The position numbers were made by a program, and so were the translations under genes. Below, piece by piece: positions 36,311 to 46,287 of a stretch of 64,000 nucleotides of DNA. The first letter of the stretch is position 1. Every line of letters begins with the position of its first letter. The stretch comes from Arenibacter sp. F20364 (lineage in GTDB: Bacteria > Bacteroidota > Bacteroidia > Flavobacteriales > Flavobacteriaceae), in the NCBI RefSeq assembly GCF_023015905.1, contig NZ_JALKBD010000001.1:284522-348521 (forward strand). The letters are read 5' to 3'. The notes below the pieces were generated by a model. That model ran no database searches. It was not told the origin of the DNA and was given only the letters and a program-made list of their open reading frames with translations.

Positions 36311-39156
36311 TTCTTTTTAAATTCACTAAGGATTTCGGCCGCCTTTTTTCTTGCCTTTTCATTGGAATCCCTCAGAACCATTTCCAAAAGGGGATTAAAC
36401 TTGGTATCCCTGGTTTTTTCAATTAAGTAAAGTACTGCCAATTTTAACTTTATATCTTTTCGCTTTAAGAGGGCTAAATAACTTTCGGATTCACTAAGAA
36501 CCTTTACATTCAGATTTTTTAGATTTTCTTCTGATATAACACCTACCTGCATAATGGACTCCGCTACAGGAATCAACTCCTTTTTGAGTTGAATGTCCAA
36601 GATATTGTCCAAAAATTCAATGGCATGTATACGTTGCTCCTCCTGACCTTTTAGTATGGCATTTAAAATTGGATCTACATCCTGGGGCGGGTATTTGACC
36701 CCCAAGAATTGAAAAATTCGTTTTAATTGCCTATCCAGGCGCAATTCCAACAAATGGATAAGGCCATTTCTGGCTTCATTTTCTTCCTTGGTCTCCAGCT
36801 TTTCCGGGTTCTTTTTATACTGCAATACTATTTGGGTATGGATTACGGATAGGGTACTTTGGTACAGGTGACACTCGTCCAAGATTTTATCCACAATAAA
36901 CTGATCCCTAATTCTAAGGTGGGGATATTTCCACTTGAGGTGTTTCAAGGCTTCAATAGCTTCAATTTTTACCGTATGTTCCATATCCTTGGTTAGTTTC
37001 ATCAAGGTATTGATGGCCTTTTGTGAATCGAACTTTCCAATAACCATGACCACGTATGCGCTATCGTCCGGGTCAATGCTTTCATTTCTTAATCCCTCAA
37101 ACAAAATATCAATAATGGGCTCCCCATAGAAGTAGAGGGCCTCCATTGCAGATTTTCTGGTGTCCTTACCCGATAATCTGGAAACAATTAAATCAATAAA
37201 CTGCTTGTCCAAAGTTTTTGATGCCGCCAAAATAGCGGTATTTGCAATTGGAACATTATTGGAATATATATACGTCTTTACAACCGGGTAGAAATTTTCA
37301 ACCTTGGCATTACCAATGGTTTCAAGAATGGCCAGGATCTTATTGGTCCTTTCCAGCTCTATATTGGTTTGCGATAATTGGTCAAGGGCATTTTCAATTC
37401 TTTGTTCCATACCAAATCGGTCCTGCATTACCCTATTATTTCGCAATTCCATGGACAAGCCTATTAGGGCAGCATTGGCAATGGTAGCGTCCTCTACGGA
37501 TAGATATTTATCCAACAGCTCAACAGGGTTCTGCCGATAGCGCTTCAACAAGTATCTAAAGACCGAGGTGGTCACTTGCTGGTCCTTATCAAGGATCATG
37601 GATTCTATGGAGGAACATAAATTTTCCGTATTCAAAAAATAAAGATTTTCAATGGCCAAAGCTCTTACCTTTGCAGACGGATTGTTCAACAGGCTCTTAA
37701 TGGCAAAAAAGAAACGTTCATCCTTTACTTCCAATGTTTTATGCAACATATGTAATATCTGATTCTCGTTCCCTGTTTCAAATACCCTGATTACCGTTTC
37801 TATAATAGAGGTAACCTTTATTTCCGATTTGGCAGCCTTCTCTTTTTTTATAGGATTATATTCCAACAAGCTCTTAAAGGAAATAATATATTCATTCCTT
37901 AAATGATATATAAAGTACAACCAAATCAAAATAAGCCCAATAATAATTATACTGATATAGGTTGATGATATGTCCAGTCCATTAATAAAAAAGATTAGAA
38001 TAAAGCCCGCCATCCCTGTAGCTATACTATCCACTACTACATCCGTAAATGTCTTGGTCTTTTTTTTAATTTCTATTGGGATGGGTATGGAAAGTAATTC
38101 TGTTGCCGCTTTATTTACCGACTGCTTTAGACTTCCATCCACAATTTTGATAAATACCACCACCCAAAGTTGCGGCACTACCAATAACAGAAAAGATCCC
38201 AACAATATGCCCGAAGGTAACCATAAGAGAGATTTACCAACGCCAAAAGTACCTACAATACGTTTGGTGAGGAACAACTGTATCAATAGGGAAATAACGC
38301 TCAAGGTAGAAAACCAGAATCCAAAAAAGGAGGTTAATTCATCCTGATCTTTAATGAACCTGGAAGCGTAATCGCTATATTGGTAATCTACCAATTTGGC
38401 CACCAGAACGCTTATTCCGATGACTACCGCAATCAAACTTAAAAGTTTGGATTGCTTGATAAGCCTAAAAGGAGATTCGGCCTTGGGGTTGGAGCGACTG
38501 GAAACCTGAAAAGGGTTGAGTTTCAATACTTCATTTTTCCAGATATATCGAGTTATTGGCAAACAGCACATTAGGAGGGTTGCAGCAACAAACAATAAAT
38601 CCTCTGTGTTAAGAATATTGGTCAACAAGGAGGTTAAATACCCCCCAAATATTCCCCCGCCAATAGCACCGGCACCAATAAATCCAAATACACGCTTTGC
38701 TTCACGTACATTATAGACCAGATTTGCCATTACCCAAAACTGGGAAGCGGTCAACAAACCAAAAATTGCCACCCAGATATATGGTATATACAGTGCCGAT
38801 CCATAACCGAGATTAAAATTCAAAGCTACCCCAAATATTATCAAAGAAACAACGGAGCCGATCAAGGTACGATCCACAATAATATTCAAAGGATACTTTT
38901 CTAAGGCCCTATCGTAAAAAAAAGAACCCAAGACGGCCATGATTGCCGTTAAAACATAGCCCAATGGCAGTGCATCCGAAGAAAGTTCTGATAGAAAAAG
39001 GGAATTTATAGTAGGTTTTACTATCAATAAAACCGTAATAATGAGGAATATATTTAATTGAAGTAGAAGTGTTTTGGTCAGTTCCTCCTCCTTTAAATCA
39101 AATGCCTTTAAAATGTAGGTATTAAACGTTTTAATAAATGAAATTAGGTAGTTCAA
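36307..39156 (-). CDS. NTT-like MFS nucleotide transporter homologue with C-terminal HEAT repeats
   Basis: 949 residues from a TTG at 39156 (an in-frame TAA lies two codons upstream, so no earlier start exists). Residues about 20-420 hold 11-12 membrane helices with RVFGFIGAGAIGGGIFGG and NKAATELLSIPIP-type loops seen in the ATP/ADP translocase (Npt/NTT) relatives of free-living bacteria. Residues about 440-949 are HEAT-like helical repeats (ALEALKHLKWK, IANTAILAA-type), probably cytoplasmic. Transport of nucleotides is not established for such fusions. It converges on the serine hydrolase gene with a 4-bp overlap of the stops. Confidence 0.82.
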   Translation of the reverse strand: MNYLISFIKTFNTYILKAFDLKEEELTKTLLLQLNIFLIITVLLIVKPTINSLFLSELSSDALPLGYVLTAIMAVLGSFFYDRALEKYPLNIIVDRTLIGSVVSLIIFGVALNFNLGYGSALYIPYIWVAIFGLLTASQFWVMANLVYNVREAKRVFGFIGAGAIGGGIFGGYLTSLLTNILNTEDLLFVAATLLMCCLPITRYIWKNEVLKLNPFQVSSRSNPKAESPFRLIKQSKLLSLIAVVIGISVLVAKLVDYQYSDYASRFIKDQDELTSFFGFWFSTLSVISLLIQLFLTKRIVGTFGVGKSLLWLPSGILLGSFLLLVVPQLWVVVFIKIVDGSLKQSVNKAATELLSIPIPIEIKKKTKTFTDVVVDSIATGMAGFILIFFINGLDISSTYISIIIIGLILIWLYFIYHLRNEYIISFKSLLEYNPIKKEKAAKSEIKVTSIIETVIRVFETGNENQILHMLHKTLEVKDERFFFAIKSLLNNPSAKVRALAIENLYFLNTENLCSSIESMILDKDQQVTTSVFRYLLKRYRQNPVELLDKYLSVEDATIANAALIGLSMELRNNRVMQDRFGMEQRIENALDQLSQTNIELERTNKILAILETIGNAKVENFYPVVKTYIYSNNVPIANTAILAASKTLDKQFIDLIVSRLSGKDTRKSAMEALYFYGEPIIDILFEGLRNESIDPDDSAYVVMVIGKFDSQKAINTLMKLTKDMEHTVKIEAIEALKHLKWKYPHLRIRDQFIVDKILDECHLYQSTLSVIHTQIVLQYKKNPEKLETKEENEARNGLIHLLELRLDRQLKRIFQFLGVKYPPQDVDPILNAILKGQEEQRIHAIEFLDNILDIQLKKELIPVAESIMQVGVISEENLKNLNVKVLSESESYLALLKRKDIKLKLAVLYLIEKTRDTKFNPLLEMVLRDSNEKARKKAAEILSEFKKN

Positions 39157-39280
39157 ATTTTATGCGTTTTGTTAATATCCAACAGCACTCCTATCTTAAA
39201 CCAGTCCATAGAATTAGTACCAAAATTACTTCATTGGCAGACATTCTACGAATAAACAAAAGGAAATATAATAAGTGGAA

Positions 39281-40222
39281 TTAGTTAACGGCAAAATGTA
39301 CCCGCTCTGCCTTCAATACCTTTTCTACGGGCCTAACCAAGTCCCTAATGATTTGTTCACCTCCCGCGTCGTCTATCAATGCTACCAATATATAACGGCG
39401 ATTGGGATTATTTCCCCAAACCAAAATAGAATCGGAATGAAATGTCTTCCATGAGCCCGACTTTCTATATAGTCTGGCATCGGGAGCAATATTGTCCAAG
39501 GTATTTACAAATTTATGATGTAGTTCGGGATCTCCCATAATATCCAACATTTGTTTGGATCTTCCCTTATTTACCAATTTGCCATTGGCCAATAGATAAT
39601 AATATCTACATACTTGGTTTACAGTAGCAGCATGGGACAAATTCTTTAAGGGCTCCCTATTGGTATCGCCACCGCTTCCGTATCTTTTACCTACCCATAA
39701 TCCGCCGCCTTGACTTTCATCATAGAACATATATTTGGGATCGGTCATTACGGACTGTATTTTATCATATCCCAAACGATCTATCATGCGGGTCGTTGCT
39801 TCATTGTTGGATTTACTGATCATAGATCGCATATCCTTTTTTATTTCCAGAGTTTCTTTTAACTCCCCCTTTTCTATGGCATCCATAGAGGATAACAACA
39901 CCGCTATTTTAGGTAAGCTGGCCGCATACATCATATAATTACCATTGATACTGGCATATTTTACCTTTTCCGGATTGGATAAGTCCACAATACCAACAGC
40001 CATCTTGTTGTTATTCATTAAGGATTTCCAATTGGGATTCGACATGAGCTCCTTTTCCAAACTTTGCTGCAAAGCACTATTGACCAAACTGGGCAAGGGC
40101 TTTATTTTAGAATCGTCTATATTAATGGGCAGGTCCTTTTGCGCATAAGCGTAACCAGAACAAAAAACAACACATAATATTCCAATAATACGTGCCTGCA
40201 ATTGAAAAAAAGTTTTACCCAT
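39281..40222 (-). CDS. Class A beta-lactamase-like serine hydrolase, secreted
   Basis: 313 residues with a signal peptide (about 1-27, ending YAYAQ). SLPK (Ser102-Lys105), SNN (138-140) and KSG (254-256) are the SxxK, SxN and KTG-type motifs. An Omega-loop Glu of true class A enzymes is not obvious. It could be a beta-lactamase or another envelope hydrolase. Divergent from udk across 371 bp and upstream of, in the same direction as, the NTT-HEAT gene (124 bp gap). Confidence 0.82.
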   Translation of the reverse strand: MGKTFFQLQARIIGILCVVFCSGYAYAQKDLPINIDDSKIKPLPSLVNSALQQSLEKELMSNPNWKSLMNNNKMAVGIVDLSNPEKVKYASINGNYMMYAASLPKIAVLLSSMDAIEKGELKETLEIKKDMRSMISKSNNEATTRMIDRLGYDKIQSVMTDPKYMFYDESQGGGLWVGKRYGSGGDTNREPLKNLSHAATVNQVCRYYYLLANGKLVNKGRSKQMLDIMGDPELHHKFVNTLDNIAPDARLYRKSGSWKTFHSDSILVWGNNPNRRYILVALIDDAGGEQIIRDLVRPVEKVLKAERVHFAVN

Positions 40223-40299
40223 TATATAAAATGATATAATACTATTAGTTAAGAATTAAATATGAATCACAATAAAAAAGAACTACTCTAAAAAACGAT

Positions 40300-40307
40300 C
40301 AAAGATA
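40300..40307 (-). promoter_or_regulatory. Putative -7 element of the serine hydrolase gene
   Basis: TATCTTTG on the minus strand matches TANNTTTG, about 80 bp upstream of the ATG at 40222. No -33 TTG at the usual distance. Confidence 0.35.
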
Positions 40308-40568
40308 TTCCATATTCGTTTTAGATATCTGTTAATTTTTCAGACTTCAATAAAAAAATAACTTAAAGAATATAACGCGAATTTTATGATTATCTGATAT
40401 ATAACTGTTAAATTATTACAAGGTTTAAGGAGAAAAAAATCCATCCGTCGAGAAAAGAATACCTATCTTCCAACATACTTCCTATACTTACGATTAAAGC
40501 AGATAAAAAGTTTACCTACATATGGGCAAGGCACCAATTTTAATCCTTACGGTTTGATTGCAAATTGT

Positions 40569-40576
40569 TATTTTTG
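40569..40576 (+). promoter_or_regulatory. Putative -7 element of udk
   Basis: TATTTTTG matches TANNTTTG, 17 bp before the udk ATG. A TTTG at 40553-40556 is only 12 bases upstream, so the -33 box is uncertain and the leader would be very short. Confidence 0.4.
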
Positions 40577-40593
40577 GAACAAATTAGATATAC

Positions 40594-41202
40594 ATGTTGA
40601 TTATTGGTATTGCGGGTGGAACGGGCTGTGGAAAAACTACCGTTGTAAATCAAATAATAAACGAATTGCCTTTTGAGGAAGTAGGAGTCATTTCACAAGA
40701 TTCCTATTATTGCGATCTGTCCCATTTGGCATATGATGAACGCACCCAAGTAAATTTTGACCATCCCCGTGCCATAGATTTTGAATTGTTGGGAAATCAT
40801 TTACAGGATTTAAAAAAAGGAATTCCAATTCACCAACCTGTTTACTCTTTTGTTAAGCACAATCGTACCAATGATACCATACTAACACACCCTAGAAAGG
40901 TAATGATCGTGGAAGGTATCCTTATAATGACCAATCCCCAGATAAGGGAGATGTTCGATATTAAGATATTTGTACACGCCGATTCGGACGAGCGACTGAT
41001 AAGGCGTTTAAAAAGGGATATCACCGAGCGTGGCAGGGATCTGGATGAAGTTTTAACGCGATATCAAAATACGCTAAAGCCCATGCACAATCAGTTTATT
41101 GAGCCCACCAAGGAATATGCGGATATTATAATTCCTAACAACAAGTACAATACCGTGGCTGTAGACATCGTTAGGACCATAATCAATGAAAAGTTAAGTT
41201 AA
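40594..41202 (+). CDS. udk: Uridine kinase
   Basis: 202 residues. The P-loop GGTGCGKT is at 8-15, followed by SQDSYY and NFDHPRAIDF, both characteristic of uridine/cytidine kinases, and RLIRRLKRDITERGR in the lid. Length equals the family norm. It phosphorylates uridine and cytidine with GTP or ATP in pyrimidine salvage. Six bases upstream of the DivIC gene. Confidence 0.95.
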   Translation: MLIIGIAGGTGCGKTTVVNQIINELPFEEVGVISQDSYYCDLSHLAYDERTQVNFDHPRAIDFELLGNHLQDLKKGIPIHQPVYSFVKHNRTNDTILTHPRKVMIVEGILIMTNPQIREMFDIKIFVHADSDERLIRRLKRDITERGRDLDEVLTRYQNTLKPMHNQFIEPTKEYADIIIPNNKYNTVAVDIVRTIINEKLS

Positions 41203-41208
41203 TCACCA

Positions 41209-41541
41209 ATGGGAATAAAAGGGCTGAGAAAGAAGAAATGGTTTGGCGTGGTCACCAATATGTATGTATTGGTACTGACGGTTTTTGTGGTTTGGATGGT
41301 TTTTTTCGATACCAACTCCCTTCTCATTCATTGGGAGCTTAAAAAACAAATAAATAATCTGGAAAAGCAGAAAGAATTTCTCCACGAAGAGATAGCCAAG
41401 GATAAAAAAATTATAGAAAAGCTATCGGATCCCGAGGAATTGGAAAAATTTGCAAGGGAGCAATATTATCTAAAAAAGAAAAATGAGGAAATTTATCTGA
41501 TTGAATATGAGGATAGTGTAAAAACCAAAGATGATGAGTAA
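41209..41541 (+). CDS. DivIC/FtsB-family septum formation initiator
   Basis: 110 residues. A short cytoplasmic N-terminus, one membrane helix (about 17-37) and a coiled coil (about 44-75) followed by the DPEELEKFAREQYYLKK segment common to FtsB/DivIC. A bitopic division protein that joins FtsL/FtsQ-type partners at the septum. The end overlaps the mutA start by 11 bases, so translation is coupled although functions differ. Confidence 0.9.
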   Translation: MGIKGLRKKKWFGVVTNMYVLVLTVFVVWMVFFDTNSLLIHWELKKQINNLEKQKEFLHEEIAKDKKIIEKLSDPEELEKFAREQYYLKKKNEEIYLIEYEDSVKTKDDE

Positions 41542-42916
41542 ATTCGAACTCTTTAGCGATTTTCCCGAGATCTCTTCCAAGGCATGGAAGCAAAAGATCC
41601 AGTTTGAGTTGCTAGGTGAGGATTACAATGAAAAGTTGGTTTGGGAATCTCCAGAAGGCATTAAAGTAAAACCGTTCTACCACTCAGAAGACCTTAAGGC
41701 TATAGAGATGGCCGGAACACCAAAAGATAGTGACTGGCGTATAGTACAGGGCATATTTGCCGGCAATACCAAAATGGCGAATAAAAAAGCCTTGGACGCC
41801 ATAGCAAGGGGAGCTGAGAGTATCTACTTTACCATTCCTTCCGAAGAAATAAACATTCATGAACTTCTCAATGGTCTTGACCTTGGCCAAACCCCTATTT
41901 ATTTTAACCTTCAATTTCTATCTGAAGCTTATGTAAAATCCCTTTTGGCAGCCACGGAAAACCATTACAAAAAAGTCTTTACCAATATCGATATTATTGG
42001 TCATTTGGCAAGAAATGGCAATTGGCATTACAACCTTCTTCAGGATCATAAAATATTAGGGGAAATTCTAAATTTAAATCACGGCCAAACCTTGGGTGTG
42101 GATGTGGCGCTATACGGAAATGCCGGGGCCAATCTAGTACAACAACTGGCCTACGCCCTTTCGCATGCCAATGAATATATGAACCATTTATACGACCACC
42201 ATAAAGACACCCTAAAGGCAACAGTAATAACCTTTAAGGTTTCGGTCGGAAGCAACTATTTCTTTGAAATAGCCAAGTTGAGGGCACTACGGATTTTGTT
42301 CGGGACCGTAGCAAGGGAGTATGAAGCTTCGGAGCATTGCCATATTATAGCAACCCCCTCTTATAGAAACAAAACCCTGTACGCCTATAATAGCAACATG
42401 CTCCGAACCGCAACGGAAGGGATGTCCGCTATTTTAGGGGAAGCAGACGCGGTATTGAATATGCCTTATGACGCCATCTACCATAAAGACAATGAATTTG
42501 GTGAGCGTATGGCCAGAAATCAACTGTTGATTTTAAAAAATGAAAGTTATTTTGACAAGGTGAACAATGCGGCCGAAGGGGCCTATTATATAGAGTCCAT
42601 AACAAGTCAACTTACTTCCAAAGCTCTGGAATTATTCAAACAAATTGAAGCGGGCGGAGGATTTCTGTTGCAATTGAAGGAGCATCTCATTCAGAAGAAA
42701 ATAAAGGAAAGTGCCACCAAGGAACAAGAAAGCTTTAACAGCGGCGATAAAATCCTTGTAGGTACCAATAAATATGCATCCAGGGAAGATAAAATGAAGG
42801 ATAGTATGGAATTGTACCCCTTTGTAAAGACCAATACCCGTAAAACTTTGATAGAACCGATCATTGAAAAAAGATTGTCCGAAGAATGGGAACAGGAACG
42901 CTTGAAAACTGAATAA
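41531..42916 (+). CDS. mutA: Methylmalonyl-CoA mutase small subunit
   Basis: 461 residues (a second ATG lies one codon on). The TIM-barrel part of the MCM fold is seen in SDWRIVQGIF, AIARGAESIYFTIP and the ATEGMSAILGEADAVLNMPYD stretch. The DxHxxG cobalamin motif and the whole B12-binding domain are absent, so it is a shortened, non-catalytic partner of the large subunit. Works in propionate and odd-chain/branched amino acid metabolism (succinyl-CoA to methylmalonyl-CoA interconversion). Confidence 0.93.
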   Translation: MMSKFELFSDFPEISSKAWKQKIQFELLGEDYNEKLVWESPEGIKVKPFYHSEDLKAIEMAGTPKDSDWRIVQGIFAGNTKMANKKALDAIARGAESIYFTIPSEEINIHELLNGLDLGQTPIYFNLQFLSEAYVKSLLAATENHYKKVFTNIDIIGHLARNGNWHYNLLQDHKILGEILNLNHGQTLGVDVALYGNAGANLVQQLAYALSHANEYMNHLYDHHKDTLKATVITFKVSVGSNYFFEIAKLRALRILFGTVAREYEASEHCHIIATPSYRNKTLYAYNSNMLRTATEGMSAILGEADAVLNMPYDAIYHKDNEFGERMARNQLLILKNESYFDKVNNAAEGAYYIESITSQLTSKALELFKQIEAGGGFLLQLKEHLIQKKIKESATKEQESFNSGDKILVGTNKYASREDKMKDSMELYPFVKTNTRKTLIEPIIEKRLSEEWEQERLKTE

Positions 42917-42996
42917 GTGTCCCTTTAAACAGGTGTCAAAAAAAGTGGTATCACTTCCAATCAGTATAGACAGATTAGATAAGACGAATAAAAACA

Positions 42997-45168
42997 ATGG
43001 CAAGAAAAAACCTCCAACATATTCAACCGATTACTGTTAAGGATAGCAACAATGCTCATGATCAAGTATTGCCCTTTGAGACCGCGGAAGGAATCTTTCT
43101 TAAAAAAAACTATTCTAGGGAAGATGTTGAGGATTTGGAACATCTTAATTTTGCCGCTGGTATCGCCCCCTTCCTTAGGGGACCCTATTCCACAATGTAC
43201 GTCAGTAGACCTTGGACTATAAGGCAGTACGCAGGATTCTCAACCGCTGAGGAAAGCAATGCTTTTTACAAGCGAAATCTGAAAGCCGGACAAAAAGGTC
43301 TTTCCGTAGCCTTCGACCTACCTACGCACCGAGGGTATGATAGCGACCATCCACGTGTGGTAGGCGATGTTGGGAAAGCCGGTGTGGCGATCGACTCGGT
43401 AGAGGATATGAAAATTTTGTTCAAAGACATTCCGTTGGATAAAATGTCGGTTTCCATGACTATGAACGGAGCAGTATTACCCATAATGGCCTTTTATATA
43501 GTAGCAGCGGAAGAACAGGGCGTATTACCAAAAGAGCTCTCGGGAACCATTCAGAACGATATTCTTAAGGAATTTATGGTCAGGAACACCTACATCTACC
43601 CTCCTGCCCCTTCTATGCAGATCGTTGCCGACATTTTTGAATTTTCCAGTAGGTTTATGCCGCAATTTAATAGCATAAGCATATCTGGATATCATATGCA
43701 CGAGGCCGGGGCCACCGCCGATATTGAACTGGCCTATACCTTGGCCGATGGCCTGGAGTATATTAGAACCGGGCTAAATGCCGGATTAAGTATTGATGAT
43801 TTTGCTCCAAGATTATCTTTCTTTTGGGGAATCGGGATGAATCATTTCATGGAAATTGCAAAAATGAGGGCCGGCCGAATGCTTTGGGCCAAATTGGTAA
43901 AACAATTTAATCCCAAAAATGAAAAGTCGCTCACCTTAAGGACCCATTGCCAAACCAGTGGATGGAGCCTTACCGAACAAGACCCGTTCAACAATATTAC
44001 CAGAACGACCATAGAGGCCGCCGCCGCAGTTTTTGGTGGTACACAAAGCTTACACACCAACGCCTTGGACGAGGCCATAGCCCTTCCTACGGATTTCTCT
44101 GCTCGTATTGCCCGTAACACCCAATTATATCTACAAAAAGAGACCGAAATTACTAAAACAGTAGACCCCTGGGCCGGTAGTTATTATGTAGAAAAATTAA
44201 CTGACGAAATTGTACACAAGGCATGGGCACTTATACAAGAAGTGGAAGAATTGGGGGGAATGACCAAGGCCATCGACGCTGGAATCCCAAAATTAAGGAT
44301 AGAGGAGGCTGCCGCAAAGAAACAAGCCCGTATAGACAGTGGTAGGGATATCATCGTTGGCGTTAACAAATACCAGTCCAATGTAGACGATGACCTTCAA
44401 ATATTGGAAGTGGATAATGCCGAGGTCAGAAGACAGCAATTGGCACGTCTGCAAATGGTCAAGGCAAATAGAAACGAACAGGAAGTGCAGCAATCACTTT
44501 TAGAACTTACCAAAGTGGCAAAGCAAAGAATGAAGGCCGAGTTTTCCAAAACTGACAAGAAAAATACAGATGAAGGGGAAAATTTATTAGCTTTAGCTAT
44601 TAAGGCCGCCAGGGCAAGAGCTACACTAGGTGAAATCAGTACCGCTTTGGAAAATGCCTTTGGGCGGCATAAGGCTATTATAAATTCGGTTACCGGAGTG
44701 TATTCAAAAGAAATAAAAGGGGATGAAAGCTTTGGCAAGGCTAGGCAGATGGCCGACAGCTTTGCCGAACAGGAAGGTCGTAGACCTAGAATAATGATTG
44801 CCAAAATGGGACAGGACGGACACGATCGCGGTGCCAAAGTAGTGGCAACAGGATATGCAGACCTTGGTTTCGATGTCGATATTGGCCCACTGTTCCAAAC
44901 TCCGGCAGAAGTGGCTAAACAGGCCGTGGAAAACGATGTCCATGTTCTTGGGATTTCTTCCTTGGCAGGCGGTCATAAGACCTTGGTACCACAAGTATTG
45001 CAGGAATTAAAATCCTATGGGCGCGAAGATATTATGGTTATCGTGGGCGGCGTAATCCCAAAACAGGACTATGACTTTTTGCATAATGCCGGAGCGGCAG
45101 CTATTTTTGGTCCAGGCACAAAAATAAGCGATACCGCCATCCAAATTTTAGAGATCCTAAGCGTATAG
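42997..45168 (+). CDS. scpA: Methylmalonyl-CoA mutase large (catalytic) subunit
   Basis: 723 residues, full length. N-terminal [21 protein letters not shown] binds Co[19 protein letters not shown] is the active-site stretch; the C-terminal cobalamin domain has DGHDRG with Asp607 and His609, followed by [13 protein letters not shown] and [10 protein letters not shown]. All catalytic features intact. It follows mutA by 80 bp and forms the heterodimeric mutase. Confidence 0.96.
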   Translation: MARKNLQHIQPITVKDSNNAHDQVLPFETAEGIFLKKNYSREDVEDLEHLNFAAGIAPFLRGPYSTMYVSRPWTIRQYAGFSTAEESNAFYKRNLKAGQKGLSVAFDLPTHRGYDSDHPRVVGDVGKAGVAIDSVEDMKILFKDIPLDKMSVSMTMNGAVLPIMAFYIVAAEEQGVLPKELSGTIQNDILKEFMVRNTYIYPPAPSMQIVADIFEFSSRFMPQFNSISISGYHMHEAGATADIELAYTLADGLEYIRTGLNAGLSIDDFAPRLSFFWGIGMNHFMEIAKMRAGRMLWAKLVKQFNPKNEKSLTLRTHCQTSGWSLTEQDPFNNITRTTIEAAAAVFGGTQSLHTNALDEAIALPTDFSARIARNTQLYLQKETEITKTVDPWAGSYYVEKLTDEIVHKAWALIQEVEELGGMTKAIDAGIPKLRIEEAAAKKQARIDSGRDIIVGVNKYQSNVDDDLQILEVDNAEVRRQQLARLQMVKANRNEQEVQQSLLELTKVAKQRMKAEFSKTDKKNTDEGENLLALAIKAARARATLGEISTALENAFGRHKAIINSVTGVYSKEIKGDESFGKARQMADSFAEQEGRRPRIMIAKMGQDGHDRGAKVVATGYADLGFDVDIGPLFQTPAEVAKQAVENDVHVLGISSLAGGHKTLVPQVLQELKSYGREDIMVIVGGVIPKQDYDFLHNAGAAAIFGPGTKISDTAIQILEILSV

Positions 45169-45507
45169 CATCAGTAGTTTCATTTGATTAATCACTATGA
45201 GGCACTATGACCCTCCTATTGGAAATAAACTCTAGGATAGGGGTTATTTAACCAGAAATCCCTCCCTTAGGAAGGGGGTAATTCTACAATTTTTGTGCAA
45301 TATGATGAAGGCTCATGGAAATTGGGTATCATTAATAAGTTGTGTATAAGTGAGCTATTAAAAAACAATAAACCTCTAATAGCCTGATAGTAAATACCCT
45401 ACAACTTTAACGCTATTTAACGATAAAGATTACAGTTATTCACCCAGTGTTAACAAAATACATTTTATAACAACTTAAATAATCGTATTTTTACCCCCTA
45501 ACTTACT
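45169..45507. other. 339-bp intergenic region before parA
   Basis: No gene found. It holds an imperfect GC-rich hairpin (CCCTCC, loop, GGAAGGG near 45265) that may act as a weak terminator for scpA, two near matches to DnaA boxes (TGTGTATAA at 45341-45349, TTATTCACC at 45436-45444) and a near -7 element TATTTTTA at 45486-45493 that is probably part of the parA promoter. None is strong. Confidence 0.5.
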
Positions 45508-46287
45508 ATGATAATGGGCAAAATAATTGCTATTGCTAATCAAAAGGGTGGTGTAGGAAAAACTACTACTTCGGTAAATTTAGCCGCCTCTTTGGGTGTA
45601 TTGGAAAAAAAAGTATTACTAATAGACGCTGACCCCCAAGCTAATGCAACCTCTGGACTAGGTCTGGATGTGGAAAGTATCGAGCTGGGAACATACCAAC
45701 TATTGGAACATACCAAAACGGCCGAAGAAACCATCATTAAGACCTCCTCTCCCAATGTAGATCTTATCCCGGCGCATATTGACCTTGTTGCCATCGAAAT
45801 TGAATTGGTAGACAAGGATGATAGGGAGTATATGATGAAAAAAGCCATCCGTGGACTCAAGGATAAATACGATTATATCCTTATAGATTGCGCCCCTTCA
45901 CTAGGTCTTTTAACATTAAATGCCCTTACTGCGGCAGATTCCGTGATGATACCTATACAATGCGAATATTTTGCATTGGAAGGATTGGGCAAATTATTGA
46001 ATACCATAAAAAGTGTTCAAAAAATACACAATCCTGAATTGGATATAGAAGGAATGGTACTTACCATGTACGATTCCAGATTAAGGTTATCCAACCAAGT
46101 GGTGGAAGAAGTAAAAAAACACTTCTCCGAAATGGTATTCGATACCATTATTCAAAGAAATGTAAGGCTAAGCGAAGCCCCAAGTTATGGTGAAAGCATT
46201 ATTAAATACGATGCCAGTAGTAAAGGAGCCGCCAATTATTTAAATTTGGCAAATGAAGTAGTTGTGAAAAACAAGGAGACAGCATAA
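45508..46287 (+). CDS. parA: Chromosome partitioning ATPase ParA/Soj
   Basis: 259 residues (a second ATG at 45514 gives the more usual MGKIIAIANQKGG start). The deviant Walker A KGGVGKTT lies at 13-20, LIDADPQANATSGL at about 39-52 and DYILIDCAPSLGLLT near 125-140. It drives chromosome segregation with ParB on DNA. Overlaps parB by one base (TAATG). No parS 16-mer was seen in this window. Confidence 0.95.
   Translation: MIMGKIIAIANQKGGVGKTTTSVNLAASLGVLEKKVLLIDADPQANATSGLGLDVESIELGTYQLLEHTKTAEETIIKTSSPNVDLIPAHIDLVAIEIELVDKDDREYMMKKAIRGLKDKYDYILIDCAPSLGLLTLNALTAADSVMIPIQCEYFALEGLGKLLNTIKSVQKIHNPELDIEGMVLTMYDSRLRLSNQVVEEVKKHFSEMVFDTIIQRNVRLSEAPSYGESIIKYDASSKGAANYLNLANEVVVKNKETA

Larger units (their letters stand above)
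40223..40593. other. 371-bp A/T-rich intergenic region with divergent promoter motifs
   Basis: No coding sequence is visible. A minus-strand TATCTTTG (40300-40307) could serve the serine hydrolase gene and a plus-strand TATTTTTG (40569-40576) the udk gene. The middle is A/T-rich with no hairpin of note. Confidence 0.6.

Noticed and set aside
45302..45349. 15-codon reading frame in the parA upstream region
   Set aside because: Too short, no promoter with suitable spacing and no recognisable sequence.
45341..45444. Two DnaA-box-like 9-mers upstream of parA, a possible origin
   Set aside because: Only one is within one mismatch of TTATCCACA, there is no cluster of boxes, no dnaA or dnaN nearby and no A/T-rich 13-mer array. 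Not enough for an origin call; GC skew over the chromosome would decide.
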